Program-made: the position numbers and the translations under genes | DNA from: Stanieria sp. NIES-3757 | GTDB lineage: Bacteria; Cyanobacteriota; Cyanobacteriia; Cyanobacteriales; Xenococcaceae | Length of the DNA stretch: 64,000 nt | Assembly (NCBI GenBank): GCA_002355455.1 | Contig: AP017375.1 | Coordinates: 868,001-932,000, forward strand | Reading direction: 5' to 3' | In this document: in pieces, positions 37,339-47,049 of the stretch | Layout: every line of letters starts with the position of its first letter | How positions within the stretch are numbered: the first letter of the stretch is position 1 | Notes under the pieces: model-generated | What the model was told of the DNA's origin: nothing | Databases searched by the model: none | Seen by the model: only the letters and a program-made list of their open reading frames with translations

Positions 37339-38148
37339 TCAAAATAAATTAGAACCTTTTTTGACACAGATAATATTTTGATAGACAAAAATTTCGTGAG
37401 TAGTTGGGTTATATTGCCCTAATGGTAATAAACCTGTCGGTAACAAACGATAAAAATTATAATTTTCTCCCAAAAGGTCGACAAAATCTTTCATAAATAC
37501 TCTAGAAACAGTATTTATATGAGTAAATTCAAATTGAATTATTTCAATTTTTCCTTGTTGAATGGCTTCTTTAGCTCCAGCTAATACTTTTAATTCATGT
37601 CCTTCAACATCAATTTTTAAAAGCTCGATTTTCTCAAGATTATAATTTTGAATTACTGTATCCACGGTTGAAACTTCCACTTCTACAGTAGTACTTTCTG
37701 AACGATGAATTGTTTCGATCACACCTTTAAATAAGGTTGCATGAGTAGAGCCATTATTATTTTTATAATCATAAAGAACTAGCTTACCTTCTTGTTCCGA
37801 TAAAGCTTGATTAAACAAAACAATATTTGGTGATTTTATTTGCTCTTTTAAACAAGAAAAATTCTGAGGATGAGGTTCAAAACAAAATATTTTTGAGTTA
37901 GGATTTAATTGTTGACAAATAAGACTATATTTACCTCGATTAGCTCCAACATCAAAAATGACAGGATTAGTAATTTGAGTTAAGTATCTTTTTAAGAAAA
38001 ATAATTCTCCAGTAATCGATAAATCTTGGTAATTGCGTAAACCCAATCCTTTTGAACCCAAAGTAAAAAATAATCTATTTAATTTAACAAATTGAGGTTT
38101 GGCAAAAATTCGAGCATACCAATAAGTAAGTTTTTCAGCTAAATTCAT
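37339..38148 (-). CDS. FkbM-family methyltransferase
   Basis: A 269-residue protein with the FkbM pattern VIFDVGANRGKYSLICQQL, FCFEPHPQNFSCLK and LLKIDVEGHELKVLAGA. FkbM enzymes methylate sugar hydroxyls in surface glycans and antibiotics. It lies 24 bp after the flippase gene on the same strand, making a two-gene minus-strand unit of the exopolysaccharide locus. Confidence 0.9.
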   Translation of the reverse strand: MNLAEKLTYWYARIFAKPQFVKLNRLFFTLGSKGLGLRNYQDLSITGELFFLKRYLTQITNPVIFDVGANRGKYSLICQQLNPNSKIFCFEPHPQNFSCLKEQIKSPNIVLFNQALSEQEGKLVLYDYKNNNGSTHATLFKGVIETIHRSESTTVEVEVSTVDTVIQNYNLEKIELLKIDVEGHELKVLAGAKEAIQQGKIEIIQFEFTHINTVSRVFMKDFVDLLGENYNFYRLLPTGLLPLGQYNPTTHEIFVYQNIICVKKGSNLF

Positions 38149-38171
38149 ATTCTTTAAATAATTAAAATTAA

Positions 38172-39527
38172 TTACAATATCTTAGTTTTAATTGCCTGAA
38201 AATAAACTAAATTTTGGCGAAATCTGAAGGGTATACAGAGAGCTTTAGTTAACATCCAACCAGTTTTAAACATTGGGGGATAAAAAATACAAGCAAAATA
38301 GGCAGCAATAGCATAAGAAATTACAGTTGCGATCGCAGCACCGTTGCCTTGATAAGTAGGAATTAGGCAAAAATTCAAGACTACATTAGTTAATGCACCT
38401 ATACTGGTAGTCGCAAAACTAAATACCGTAAAATTTTCTACCATTAACCATTTGCTACGAGCTACGCCTAAAAAGACGAAAACTCCAGCCCAAATGTGCC
38501 ATGATAAAATTTCTCCTGCTTCAGCATATTCTGCACCTAGTAATCTAATCATTAAAGGTTTTGCTACAAAAGTCATCGGAATAGCAATTGCTAACGCTAT
38601 CCAAACCATAAAATCATATAATTGTTGTAATTTAGAGTAGTATTCTTGCTCACTTCTTTGTTTGGCTTGAATAATTGCAGGATAAACTGAAGAACAAATT
38701 GCGATTGGGATAAAATACCAAATTTCGGAAAATCTCACCGCAGCAGCATAATTTCCTACGGCTTGATCATTAGCTAGATTACCCAACATTACTTGATCGA
38801 TTTTCATGTAAATAGCAACCATCACCCCAGATAAAATTAGGGGACAAGAATCTTTCAGTAATCTACTTGCTTGTAACCAATTAAACCGCCAATTAAAAAC
38901 AGAATAATGATGTTGCCAATACACACAAATTTTAGCGATCGCTTTAGCCAAGTAGTCAAATAGTACTAACCAAACAAAAGCAATCAAAGGAAATTGCCAA
39001 ATCACAAAAATTAATTTGGTTAAAGAACTTAAAATTAATTGTACACTTCTAAAAATGACGATCGCTCCTGATTTAACTTGAGATTGAAACCAATAATCAA
39101 TCACATCAAAAGAAGTAAAAACCAAACCAAAAGCAATAATTAAAGTCATCCAGCGAGTTTGCCAGTCATCATTAAAAGTCAGAATGCTAACCCCGATCAA
39201 ACTGCAAGCAGCTAACGAACCAATTAATTTTAAAACAAAAGATGAACCGAGAATAGTATTAGTATGTTCTTTGTCTCGAACTAAATTACGAACGACAATA
39301 TCATCTAATCCTAATTTGGCAATAGCTTCAAATAAACCTACAAAGCTGATGCAATAGCTTAGTTTGCCAAAGTTCGCCGAACCTAAATATCTAACTACAT
39401 AAATAACTACCACAAAGTTGATTACCATACCCAAGAGCCGTTCACCAACCAACCAACTTATATTACTAATAATCTTGAGTTTTTCGGGACTAAATTTTTG
39501 GTTAATTTTAGATAATCGTTTTAGCAT
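38172..39527 (-). CDS. Wzx-like polysaccharide flippase (MATE/MOP superfamily)
   Basis: A 451-residue protein with about 12-14 hydrophobic segments. The start motif NISWLVGERLLGMVINFVVV and the segment YLGSANFGKLSYCISFVGLF are typical of the polysaccharide biosynthesis protein family that moves lipid-linked repeat units across the membrane. With the EpsG-like polymerase (32313-33605) it gives the two membrane steps of a Wzx/Wzy-type pathway. It is followed by FkbM 24 bp downstream. Confidence 0.9.
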   Translation of the reverse strand: MLKRLSKINQKFSPEKLKIISNISWLVGERLLGMVINFVVVIYVVRYLGSANFGKLSYCISFVGLFEAIAKLGLDDIVVRNLVRDKEHTNTILGSSFVLKLIGSLAACSLIGVSILTFNDDWQTRWMTLIIAFGLVFTSFDVIDYWFQSQVKSGAIVIFRSVQLILSSLTKLIFVIWQFPLIAFVWLVLFDYLAKAIAKICVYWQHHYSVFNWRFNWLQASRLLKDSCPLILSGVMVAIYMKIDQVMLGNLANDQAVGNYAAAVRFSEIWYFIPIAICSSVYPAIIQAKQRSEQEYYSKLQQLYDFMVWIALAIAIPMTFVAKPLMIRLLGAEYAEAGEILSWHIWAGVFVFLGVARSKWLMVENFTVFSFATTSIGALTNVVLNFCLIPTYQGNGAAIATVISYAIAAYFACIFYPPMFKTGWMLTKALCIPFRFRQNLVYFQAIKTKIL

Positions 39528-39748
39528 TCAAGTATTTTAACGACGGCTATAGCGAACTTCCAAACAAATAGTAATTTTAAAAATGATTAAACATCCTTAA
39601 AAATAAAAAATAGATAGCTGTTTAAATTTAACTCAATCTGAGCGATAATTATGTCTTATCCCATGAGTAATAGCGATCACGAAACAGGGAAACTAGAAGA
39701 CTGAGATAAAATATGCTTTTAATACTTCAAAGTTAGGAGTGGTCGAAA

Positions 39749-39994
39749 TTGAATTCTCAATCAGAAACTAATTCATTTAACATTTGGAATTATAAGCCTT
39801 GGTGGTGTCAACCTTGGTCAATTATCTTGACGGGAATTACTATAGTTAGCGGTTGTTGGTTTTTGACCAAAATATTGTGGCTCACCATCGCATTATCTGT
39901 TTTGATTAGTTTATGGTGGGGTTATTTTCTGATTCTTTATCCTCGTGCGATCAAACAGCTTTATGCCAATTCTTCTGTGGAAGAAAAGGTTTAA
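39749..39994 (+). CDS. DUF6737-like small membrane protein
   Basis: An 81-residue protein with a TTG start set by an AGGAG ribosome binding site at 39735-39739, nine bases upstream. The sequence NIWNYKPWWCQPWSIILTG followed by two membrane segments and YFLILYPRAIK matches a short, conserved cyanobacterial two-helix family (DUF6737) of unknown function. It is probably in the thylakoid or plasma membrane. It converges with the minus-strand unknown gene 23 bp later. Confidence 0.7.
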   Translation: MNSQSETNSFNIWNYKPWWCQPWSIILTGITIVSGCWFLTKILWLTIALSVLISLWWGYFLILYPRAIKQLYANSSVEEKV

Positions 39995-40017
39995 CGTTTA
40001 TAAAGGCTTTTTCAAAA

Positions 40018-40701
40018 CTAAAGATTAATATCTACAATGCCATGAGATCGCATCCAAGTTTTAATCTCTTGGATTAAATTTTGATAACTTAAAATAAAAA
40101 TTTTCCATGATTTGAAAGCAGATGGATTTTTATATTGAATTTGATGATTGAGGAAATTGGATACGTTGTAAATTTGAGAAGGTTGGGTTTGTTGTTCTGC
40201 AATAATTACACAAGAGTTTGGAGTAATTGTTTTTAAAGTAATTCCAACAACCTGTATATCAGGCAGATGAATCCAAAATGCAGTTAAATGTTCAGCGATC
40301 GCTTTGGGTAATAGAGGATTACATTCACAATTAGCTATTCTTTGAAAGAATTCAAGGTCACTTATTGAAATCCACATATCTTCAAAATTGCTATAACTAA
40401 CATATTTAACAGTCGAAGCTCTTTGTCCAAAATTTGCTAATGTAAACAAATTAAATTCTGATGAAAAATTAAGCTGCATTCCTTGATTATTAATAAATTG
40501 AATATTAAAATTTTTAGTCCTGAGTATTTCTATTAAGTCAAGAATTGCTTTTAATTGCTCCTGTTGTAATTTATCTCTGACAATACTTTTGTAAGCCAAT
40601 ATTGCTACTACTAAGGTTGCAAATGTGCAAAGTAATGAAAAAAAATTAATACAAGCACTTACTACACTCATTTGTGTTTGAATAAGTTCAGATTCGTTCA
40701 T
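40018..40701 (-). CDS. unknown protein with N-terminal membrane segment
   Basis: A 227-residue protein. Residues about 12-38 (VVSACINFFSLLCTFATLVV) form a membrane anchor; the remainder is a soluble domain with no motif I recognise. It sits 24 bp after the giant beta-helix gene on the same strand and may be co-transcribed with it. Confidence 0.6.
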   Translation of the reverse strand: MNESELIQTQMSVVSACINFFSLLCTFATLVVAILAYKSIVRDKLQQEQLKAILDLIEILRTKNFNIQFINNQGMQLNFSSEFNLFTLANFGQRASTVKYVSYSNFEDMWISISDLEFFQRIANCECNPLLPKAIAEHLTAFWIHLPDIQVVGITLKTITPNSCVIIAEQQTQPSQIYNVSNFLNHQIQYKNPSAFKSWKIFILSYQNLIQEIKTWMRSHGIVDINL

Positions 40702-40725
40702 ATTTGTCTGTATAATTAAAAAAGT

Positions 40726-43700
40726 TTAAATCAATAACGGTACTGTACTATCAACTCCATAATTAAAACCAATTTGATCCTGTTCAAAATCCCATAAGTT
40801 AACTGTTTTTTCTGCTACAGAAGCATTATATTCGTAAGCACCCAAATCTACAGTTTGATTAATAATGCGTTGATTACCATCTAAATCAATTTTACTAGTG
40901 ACAAATTCATTATTTCCGCGATCAATACCAGGAGAATTAGCTTGAAGACGAAAATTTCCTGCTTTACCATCAATAAATAAAGGATCGCTATCAATATTGC
41001 CTATTCCTGAATAACCATCTTCAACCAGACTGTAACTGACAATAGTATTCGCATCTTGATTGACAATCAGATCGGAATCGATTGGACTTTGATTGCTCCA
41101 AAAAATGCTGTTACTAAGAGCGGGATCGATTTTACCTTGATTCTTCCAAAAAATACTGTTACTAAAAACAGGTTGAGTCTCTTCATCTCCTTCACTATAA
41201 ACAGCAGCACCACTTTGAGCGTAGTTATTGATGAAAGTATTGTTACTACCTGAAGAATTACTATAGTAGTTATAAATCGCTCCACCGAAATGGCTGTTGT
41301 TATTATCAAAAATACTATTGAAATACTTGGCATCTACTGTCGTGCCGTAATTAAAGATTGCACCACCAGAAGCAATGGCAGCATTAGCATGGAAAATACT
41401 ATTAAAAATAGCAGGATTACTTTGATAGTCGTTAAAAATTGCCCCGCCTTCGTCAGCAGCAGTGTTATTACTAAAGTCAATTTTAGTCAGGATGGGATTA
41501 CTATTGTAGTTAAATAATGCTCCACCATCACCTTCGGCGTGATTTTGACCAAAACTAGAGTCACTAATAATTAAATGACTGTTATTAGTGTAAATTCCAC
41601 CACCATTTTGATTGGCTTGATTATCAACAAAGTTTACGTTATATAACTGATTGAGACTGTCACTACTATACAATCCTCCACCATCGAGAGCGTAGTTTTG
41701 TTGGACAATTAAATTAGCAAAAATAGCTTGACTTTGCTTGCTATAAATTCCGCCACCAGAATTATGGGAAGAGTGATTAGCATTTCCGCCGATGATGGTA
41801 AAACCGTCTAAGACTGTACTGTTGGTAATGTTACTAGCATCAACGACATGGTAACTATTATCAGTTTGATTGTTAAGATTGCCAATATCACCACTGAGGA
41901 TCGTAGAATTTTTGTGCCAATCTCTTTGTTCTAATTTAGTTTCATCTCCTGTAAAACCGCCGTAAATAGCAACCCCATTTTTGAGTTGAAAACTAATTTC
42001 GCGCTTGCTTTGACTGGGTTTATATGTACCTGCTGCTACCCAAATTTGACTATTAAATTTAGCTGAGGCAAGTGCATCTTGTAAACTAGTGTAAGCATTT
42101 GCCCAAGAAGTCCCGTTATTATTTCCTTTGGCATTAGCATTAACATAAATAATCGTAGGATTAGTTTCAATTGTTGGCTGGGGTGGTAACTCTATTCCTT
42201 CATAAGCTCCTAAGTCGACGACATCATTGATAATACGGGGATTTACTGCTAAATCTGGAATATCTTGATTAATTAAGTCATTATTACCTTGATTAAGAGC
42301 AGGAGAGTTAGCACTTAATCGAAAATCAAAATTATTGGTATTCACAAATAACGGATCTTGATGAAGAATGTTAACTCCTGGATAGCTTCCTTCTATCAAA
42401 CTGTAACTAATCAGCGTATTTTGATTAAGATCTCCGATTGGATTATTTCCTACCAAACTGGGATTATGCCAAATAATATTATTATTTAGATTCGTAGTGG
42501 TCGATTCATTGCCTTCGCTTTCGATTGCTGCGCCGTATCTACCAAGGTTATCAGCTATGGTGCTGTTGGTTAGACGTAAGGAATTATGATCGTTATAAAT
42601 AACTCCACCAAATTGACTGATATTTTTAGTAAAAAGACTATTAATTACAGAAAGATCGACGGTTGCGCCATTGTTGTAGATACTACCACCAGCTACATTA
42701 GCAATATTTCCTTTAAAAATACTATTCTCGATAATTGGACTACTATGATAACTATTAAAGACTGCTCCTCCATAATTAATTGCAGTGTTATTGAGGAAAA
42801 GCATCTTGGTTAAATGAGGATTGCTGAGATAATTGTAAATCGCTCCTCCGTCTTCTCCAGAATGATTACTCCGCAACTCTACTTTGTTTAACACAGGACT
42901 ACTGTTGTAATGATAAATAGCTCCACCGCCATCGCTGGCATAATTATTATTAAAGACAATTTGTTCTAAGATTGAGTTACTATTATTGCTGTATAATCCA
43001 CCCCCGTCATGAGCAGCAGAATTTTCTTCAAAAACAAGATTTTTAATATCAAGCTGACTTTCATTGACATACATTCCACCGCCGTAACTAGCAGCATTAT
43101 CTTGAATAATTAAATTAGTTAAAACTGCTTTAGAGCGATCGCTTATAATTCCACCTCCAGATGTAACTGGATTTTCATTGGCATTGCCACCAGTAATAAC
43201 AAATCCATCTAGCACTGAATCGTTACTAATATTACTAACATCAACGACGTGATAGCTATTGTCACTTTTATCATTGATTTTCCCAATCTCACCACTGAGG
43301 ATGGTAGAATTTTTTTGCCAATCTCTGTGTTCTAATCTAGTTTCATTTCCTGTAAAACCGCCGTAGAGTCTAACCCCATTAGGAATTTTAAAAGTAAAAT
43401 TACGATCTGTTTCCGTTGTAGGACGATAAGTACCATCAGCTACCCAAATTTCATCCCCTGGTTGAGCTACTGCGATCGCATCTTGTAAATCTTGATAGGC
43501 ATTTACCCAAGAATTACCATTATTTTTTCCTGTAGCGTTAACATCAACATAAATAATTCCTGTTTGTTCAATTGATAACTTTTCACCTGCGATCTCTACT
43601 GTAGCGCGATCGTCTTGGGTTTTTAGGAGAGTTAATTGATTCACATCCAACTCTTTTCCTGTTACCAATGCTGCAAAGATATTTCCTTCATCTCCTGGTG

Positions 43701-44070
43701 TATCTTCAAGATTAATCTGCCAATCAAGATAATGACCAATTTCTGCAATTAAAACTTGAGCAACCGCATCTATATTATCAACATTATTAATTAAAAATTC
43801 TTGAGATAAATAAATAGTATTATTGTTAAATGAATAAGCTCCGTGAGCATAATTAATAGCTTCACCAGCAATAATTTCTAGGTGAGGAAGCTGACTAAAA
43901 TCCTGAGCGATTAAAGATTGTAATAATGATAAACCTTGAGAGCGGTTAAGATTCTCACCAAATGTTAAAAGTAAATCTTGATTAAACTCTGGTTGATTTA
44001 AAAAGTCTGTTAAATACTCCTTGGTTAAGGCTACACTTTTACCAAGAATTTGATTAACTTTTGGATTCAT
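40726..44070 (-). CDS. giant beta-helix surface protein with internal duplication
   Basis: An 1,114-residue protein. Residues about 1-170 are a domain found at the N-terminus of many large cyanobacterial secreted proteins, with IAEIGHYLDWQINLEDTPGD resembling a metalloprotease helix that has lost HEXXH. Two homologous halves follow. Each starts IYVxxNAxGxNNGxSWxNAY and has LYGGFTGNET-like and STILSGxIG motifs, then many GGAIYN/GGGIYS coils like the polymorphic outer membrane (Pmp) repeat. No classical signal peptide or C-terminal RTX/PEP-CTERM motif is visible; it ends FNYGVDSTVPLLI. It is probably a cell-surface or released adhesin-like protein. Confidence 0.8.
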   Translation of the reverse strand: MNPKVNQILGKSVALTKEYLTDFLNQPEFNQDLLLTFGENLNRSQGLSLLQSLIAQDFSQLPHLEIIAGEAINYAHGAYSFNNNTIYLSQEFLINNVDNIDAVAQVLIAEIGHYLDWQINLEDTPGDEGNIFAALVTGKELDVNQLTLLKTQDDRATVEIAGEKLSIEQTGIIYVDVNATGKNNGNSWVNAYQDLQDAIAVAQPGDEIWVADGTYRPTTETDRNFTFKIPNGVRLYGGFTGNETRLEHRDWQKNSTILSGEIGKINDKSDNSYHVVDVSNISNDSVLDGFVITGGNANENPVTSGGGIISDRSKAVLTNLIIQDNAASYGGGMYVNESQLDIKNLVFEENSAAHDGGGLYSNNSNSILEQIVFNNNYASDGGGAIYHYNSSPVLNKVELRSNHSGEDGGAIYNYLSNPHLTKMLFLNNTAINYGGAVFNSYHSSPIIENSIFKGNIANVAGGSIYNNGATVDLSVINSLFTKNISQFGGVIYNDHNSLRLTNSTIADNLGRYGAAIESEGNESTTTNLNNNIIWHNPSLVGNNPIGDLNQNTLISYSLIEGSYPGVNILHQDPLFVNTNNFDFRLSANSPALNQGNNDLINQDIPDLAVNPRIINDVVDLGAYEGIELPPQPTIETNPTIIYVNANAKGNNNGTSWANAYTSLQDALASAKFNSQIWVAAGTYKPSQSKREISFQLKNGVAIYGGFTGDETKLEQRDWHKNSTILSGDIGNLNNQTDNSYHVVDASNITNSTVLDGFTIIGGNANHSSHNSGGGIYSKQSQAIFANLIVQQNYALDGGGLYSSDSLNQLYNVNFVDNQANQNGGGIYTNNSHLIISDSSFGQNHAEGDGGALFNYNSNPILTKIDFSNNTAADEGGAIFNDYQSNPAIFNSIFHANAAIASGGAIFNYGTTVDAKYFNSIFDNNNSHFGGAIYNYYSNSSGSNNTFINNYAQSGAAVYSEGDEETQPVFSNSIFWKNQGKIDPALSNSIFWSNQSPIDSDLIVNQDANTIVSYSLVEDGYSGIGNIDSDPLFIDGKAGNFRLQANSPGIDRGNNEFVTSKIDLDGNQRIINQTVDLGAYEYNASVAEKTVNLWDFEQDQIGFNYGVDSTVPLLI

Positions 44071-44314
44071 TGTTTTAGTAACTTATCGAATTAAGTTTAA
44101 ATTTTTCTAGAGCGACTTTTAAACTCAATTTTACTAGTTAAATTGAATTACATTACGGTTATATGAGTATTTTTCTTTACCTGCCCAAATTTCAACTAAA
44201 AGCAATGAATCTTAATCTAAAATAACAAAACAAAATAAATATTAATACTAAGCTAAAAGCTTACTGATAAAAACTGCTGTAAAAGCGATCGCTTTGGTTA
44301 TGGGTTGAGATTAT

Positions 44315-45595
44315 TTAAACAAACTCACAAAGATATTTAAGATTTACTTGTTCGGTACTATAAACAATACTTTCTTGATTAATTACACCAGTTATTCCAG
44401 GAGTAACATAAGTACTGTCATAACCCTTTTTAGGTAAATTTTGACTCCAATTACGGGGATGATATTCTTTACCCATCGCAAACTCGCATAACAACATAAA
44501 AACTCTTTGCTCGTTATCTCCCGATTGATTCCAATAGTTAGTAGCATAGTTAAGAGCTTTAGTAGATTGTTGAGAACCATAAATCCCATTTCCAAACATT
44601 CTTCCTGTACATTGAATTGCATCAGCAGGAGGAATAATTAAACCTTGTTTGAGAATACTCAATAAGTTACTAGCTTTTGTGCCATGCCAGTGGAGTTTGA
44701 CATTACCAATTTCTGCTGCTTTCTTACTAAAGATACGACGCATCGAGGGAATATCTATTTCATACACTCGTCGTAGTTGATATTGAGAAGCAAGATGATG
44801 GGTATTGAGAGTACTTTTATATAGTTGGCGTAACCAACGAAAAGTATTTTTTCCTTCTGTAGTACTACCTGGTACTCTAGTTAAAGTGCATTCAAAGATT
44901 TTTTCCTCAATTGATGGTTGAGAAGTTGCTAAAGCTGCATCAAGAGCGTTTAAAATTTCATATTGCCGTTGTAATTCTTGAGGCGAACGAAAAACTGACT
45001 GATCTAACTTTTTCCCAAAGTTTTGGGGAATTAAACGCAGATATTGACTAATTAACTGCCCAAAGGTACGACTATTATTTCTCTTCATTGCTGCAATTTG
45101 TAAGAGATAATCTCTAGCAAGAGCGATCGCATTTGGGGTAATTAAACCCAAAGGTGTACTAAAGGTTCCTGTGGATACATCGTAATTAATATTAGTTTGA
45201 GCGATAATCTCATGAATATTAACTGAAACTAAATAACGAATTAGTTGTTTAGATCGCACATCGCCACCATGATGAATTTGTTTAGCAGCAATGGTTTCTA
45301 AATCTTCTGAAGAGATGGTAGTAATCTGTGGTTGCTGGTTAGAAATTAGCTGCGCCTCAGTATAACCCTTTCTCAGTTTTTCTCTTTTCATGCGTTCAAA
45401 CTTATTTTTCGCTAAAAGCACCGAACTAAACTGATAGGTTTTGCTTTGCAGCTTACTCCCGACTCTACCCCATTGTGCCGTGAAGCAACTATCATCCGTC
45501 ACTTTTCCTTGCCAAACTTTATTAGAATTTTGGTCAATTTCGACATAAATTAACGTACAACAATTTAATACGCCAGCAGTAACCGCCGTACTCAT
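44315..45595 (-). CDS. PARP-like ADP-ribosyltransferase with WGR domain
   Basis: A 426-residue protein. Residues 1-85 form a WGR domain (CFTAQWGRVGSKLQSKTYQF), which in eukaryotic PARPs binds nucleic-acid ends. Residues about 120-230 resemble the helical PARP regulatory domain. The catalytic domain (about 240-426) shows the H-Y-E set: LHWHGTKASNLLSIL, FGNGIYGSQQSTKALNYA, and NQESIVYSTEQVNLKYL, equivalent to PARP1 His862, Tyr896 and Glu988. Poly-ADP-ribosylation is therefore chemically possible. PARP1-like proteins are rare in bacteria. The gene stands alone, so a role in DNA-damage signalling is inference. Confidence 0.87.
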   Translation of the reverse strand: MSTAVTAGVLNCCTLIYVEIDQNSNKVWQGKVTDDSCFTAQWGRVGSKLQSKTYQFSSVLLAKNKFERMKREKLRKGYTEAQLISNQQPQITTISSEDLETIAAKQIHHGGDVRSKQLIRYLVSVNIHEIIAQTNINYDVSTGTFSTPLGLITPNAIALARDYLLQIAAMKRNNSRTFGQLISQYLRLIPQNFGKKLDQSVFRSPQELQRQYEILNALDAALATSQPSIEEKIFECTLTRVPGSTTEGKNTFRWLRQLYKSTLNTHHLASQYQLRRVYEIDIPSMRRIFSKKAAEIGNVKLHWHGTKASNLLSILKQGLIIPPADAIQCTGRMFGNGIYGSQQSTKALNYATNYWNQSGDNEQRVFMLLCEFAMGKEYHPRNWSQNLPKKGYDSTYVTPGITGVINQESIVYSTEQVNLKYLCEFV

Positions 45596-45838
45596 ATTTA
45601 TTTACCTTTAGTACTAAAATCTTTGCTTTTCTAATTAATTTGAGGAGTTCCTCTTATTCAATAATGTATCGTAATTTGATTTTTTAGTCAACAAAAAAAC
45701 TGAAACAAAGCGATCGCCTTCAAATAAGCTCAAATTATAACTAAATAAATTTGTAAATACTCAAAAAATTGTCTATAGAACTTAAAAATTATACGGTATG
45801 TTAATAAATATGGTATTTATTTAAATATAATTTGATCA

Positions 45839-46615
45839 ATGAATTTTCCTGACATTCTTGCTCTTGACTTCGATGGAGTAATTTGTAACGGTTTACCTGA
45901 ATATTTCGCTACTACTAAAAAAACTTATCTTCAAATTTGGCAATCAGATATTACAGAAAATTTAGATGTATTTGCTTCTAGTTTTTATCAATTACGTCCT
46001 GTAATTGAAATTGGTTGGGAAATGCCCATTCTTTTGAGGGCTTTAAGAGTGGGAATTAATGAAATAGAAATTTTAAAAAATTGGGCTTTAGTAGCTAAAA
46101 CAATTATTGAAAATGAAAATTTAAATCCTCTAAAAATTAGTACCCAACTTGATGACAACCGAGATAACTGGATCAATAATGATTTAGATAGCTGGTTAGC
46201 ATTACATCAGTTTTATCCTGGGATTTTATTAGTTTTAGAACAAATAAATAATTTATCAATTGATTTATATATTATTACTACTAAAGAAGGACGTTTCGCT
46301 CAAAAATTGTTAGAACAACAAGGAATTCAATTACCAGAAGAGCGTATTATCGGCAAAGAATATCAACGTCCTAAATATCAAACCTTAAAATTATTATTAC
46401 AAGCAAGTAATTCTCCAAAAGATACGACAATTTGGTTTGTAGAAGATCGATTAAAAACTTTGGAAGTGGTTCAACAACAACTAGAGTTATCAACAGTAAA
46501 ATTGTTTTTAGCTGACTGGGGTTATAATACTGAAATCGAACGAGTAGCAGCACGAAATCATCCCAAAATTGAAGTTTTATCTTTAGAACAATTTCAAGAC
46601 AAATTTATCAATTAA
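45839..46615 (+). CDS. HAD-superfamily hydrolase
   Basis: A 258-residue protein with motif I LALDFDGVICNG, motif II in LYIITTKEGRF, Lys near GKEYQRPK, and motif III/IV WFVEDRLKTLE. This gives a complete HAD phosphatase site with a cap domain (about 20-125). The substrate is unknown. The context (PARP gene divergent, palindromic element downstream) gives no clue. Confidence 0.8.
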   Translation: MNFPDILALDFDGVICNGLPEYFATTKKTYLQIWQSDITENLDVFASSFYQLRPVIEIGWEMPILLRALRVGINEIEILKNWALVAKTIIENENLNPLKISTQLDDNRDNWINNDLDSWLALHQFYPGILLVLEQINNLSIDLYIITTKEGRFAQKLLEQQGIQLPEERIIGKEYQRPKYQTLKLLLQASNSPKDTTIWFVEDRLKTLEVVQQQLELSTVKLFLADWGYNTEIERVAARNHPKIEVLSLEQFQDKFIN

Positions 46616-46694
46616 TTAACAAATAAAACTTAGTTACTAATTTACTTAAAAGATTTTTAGAAAAGATCAAATATTAATTAAGTTAATTTAAGTG

Positions 46695-46783
46695 TAGATG
46701 CGTACGCGTACGCGCCAGGCGAAGCCTGACCGCTGCGCGCCTCGGCTCTGCCGAGAGAGGTTCGCTCGTACAAGAGCGATCGC
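46695..46783. repeat. GC-rich multi-palindrome element
   Basis: About 90 bp of strongly GC-rich sequence in very AT-rich surroundings. It holds a self-complementary GCGTACGCGTACGC (46700-46713), the hairpin CAGGCGAAGCCTG (46716-46728), the hairpin CTCGGCTCTGCCGAG (46741-46755), and GAGCGATCGC at the end. Such composite palindromes are a known class of dispersed repeats in cyanobacteria and may act as a small mobile or processing element. Confidence 0.65.
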
Positions 46784-46857
46784 AATTAACTTTGGATTCG
46801 GTATATTTATATTTAGTAGAATTTTTTTTAGAATAAGCTGATCAGGAGCAAATAACA

Positions 46858-47049
46858 ATGGGTTTGCGCTATCGAAAAACAGTTAAACTTTTACCAGGAC
46901 TTAAGTTGAACCTTACTCAGCATGGTTTGGCTAGCGTTTCTATTGGTAGCAGAAAGATTAATATCAATATTAGTCGTAATGGAATTCGAGCTAATTTAGG
47001 TTTTTTTAAAAAAAGGTTTTCTGACAACAATAGAAAAAAAATCAATTAA
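46858..47049 (+). CDS. DUF4236-family small protein
   Basis: A 63-residue basic protein with the DUF4236 pattern: MGLRYRKTVKLLPGLKLNLT, then GLASVSIGSRK and NGIRANLGF. An AGGAG site lies about 10 bases before the ATG. The family is widespread in bacteria and has no established function. It is flanked by the palindromic element upstream. Confidence 0.8.
   Translation: MGLRYRKTVKLLPGLKLNLTQHGLASVSIGSRKININISRNGIRANLGFFKKRFSDNNRKKIN

Noticed and set aside
41056-42813. several 65-88 codon frames on both strands inside the giant beta-helix gene
   Set aside because: They arise from the repetitive Asn/Thr/Ile coding of the beta-helix coils and recur at matching places in both halves.
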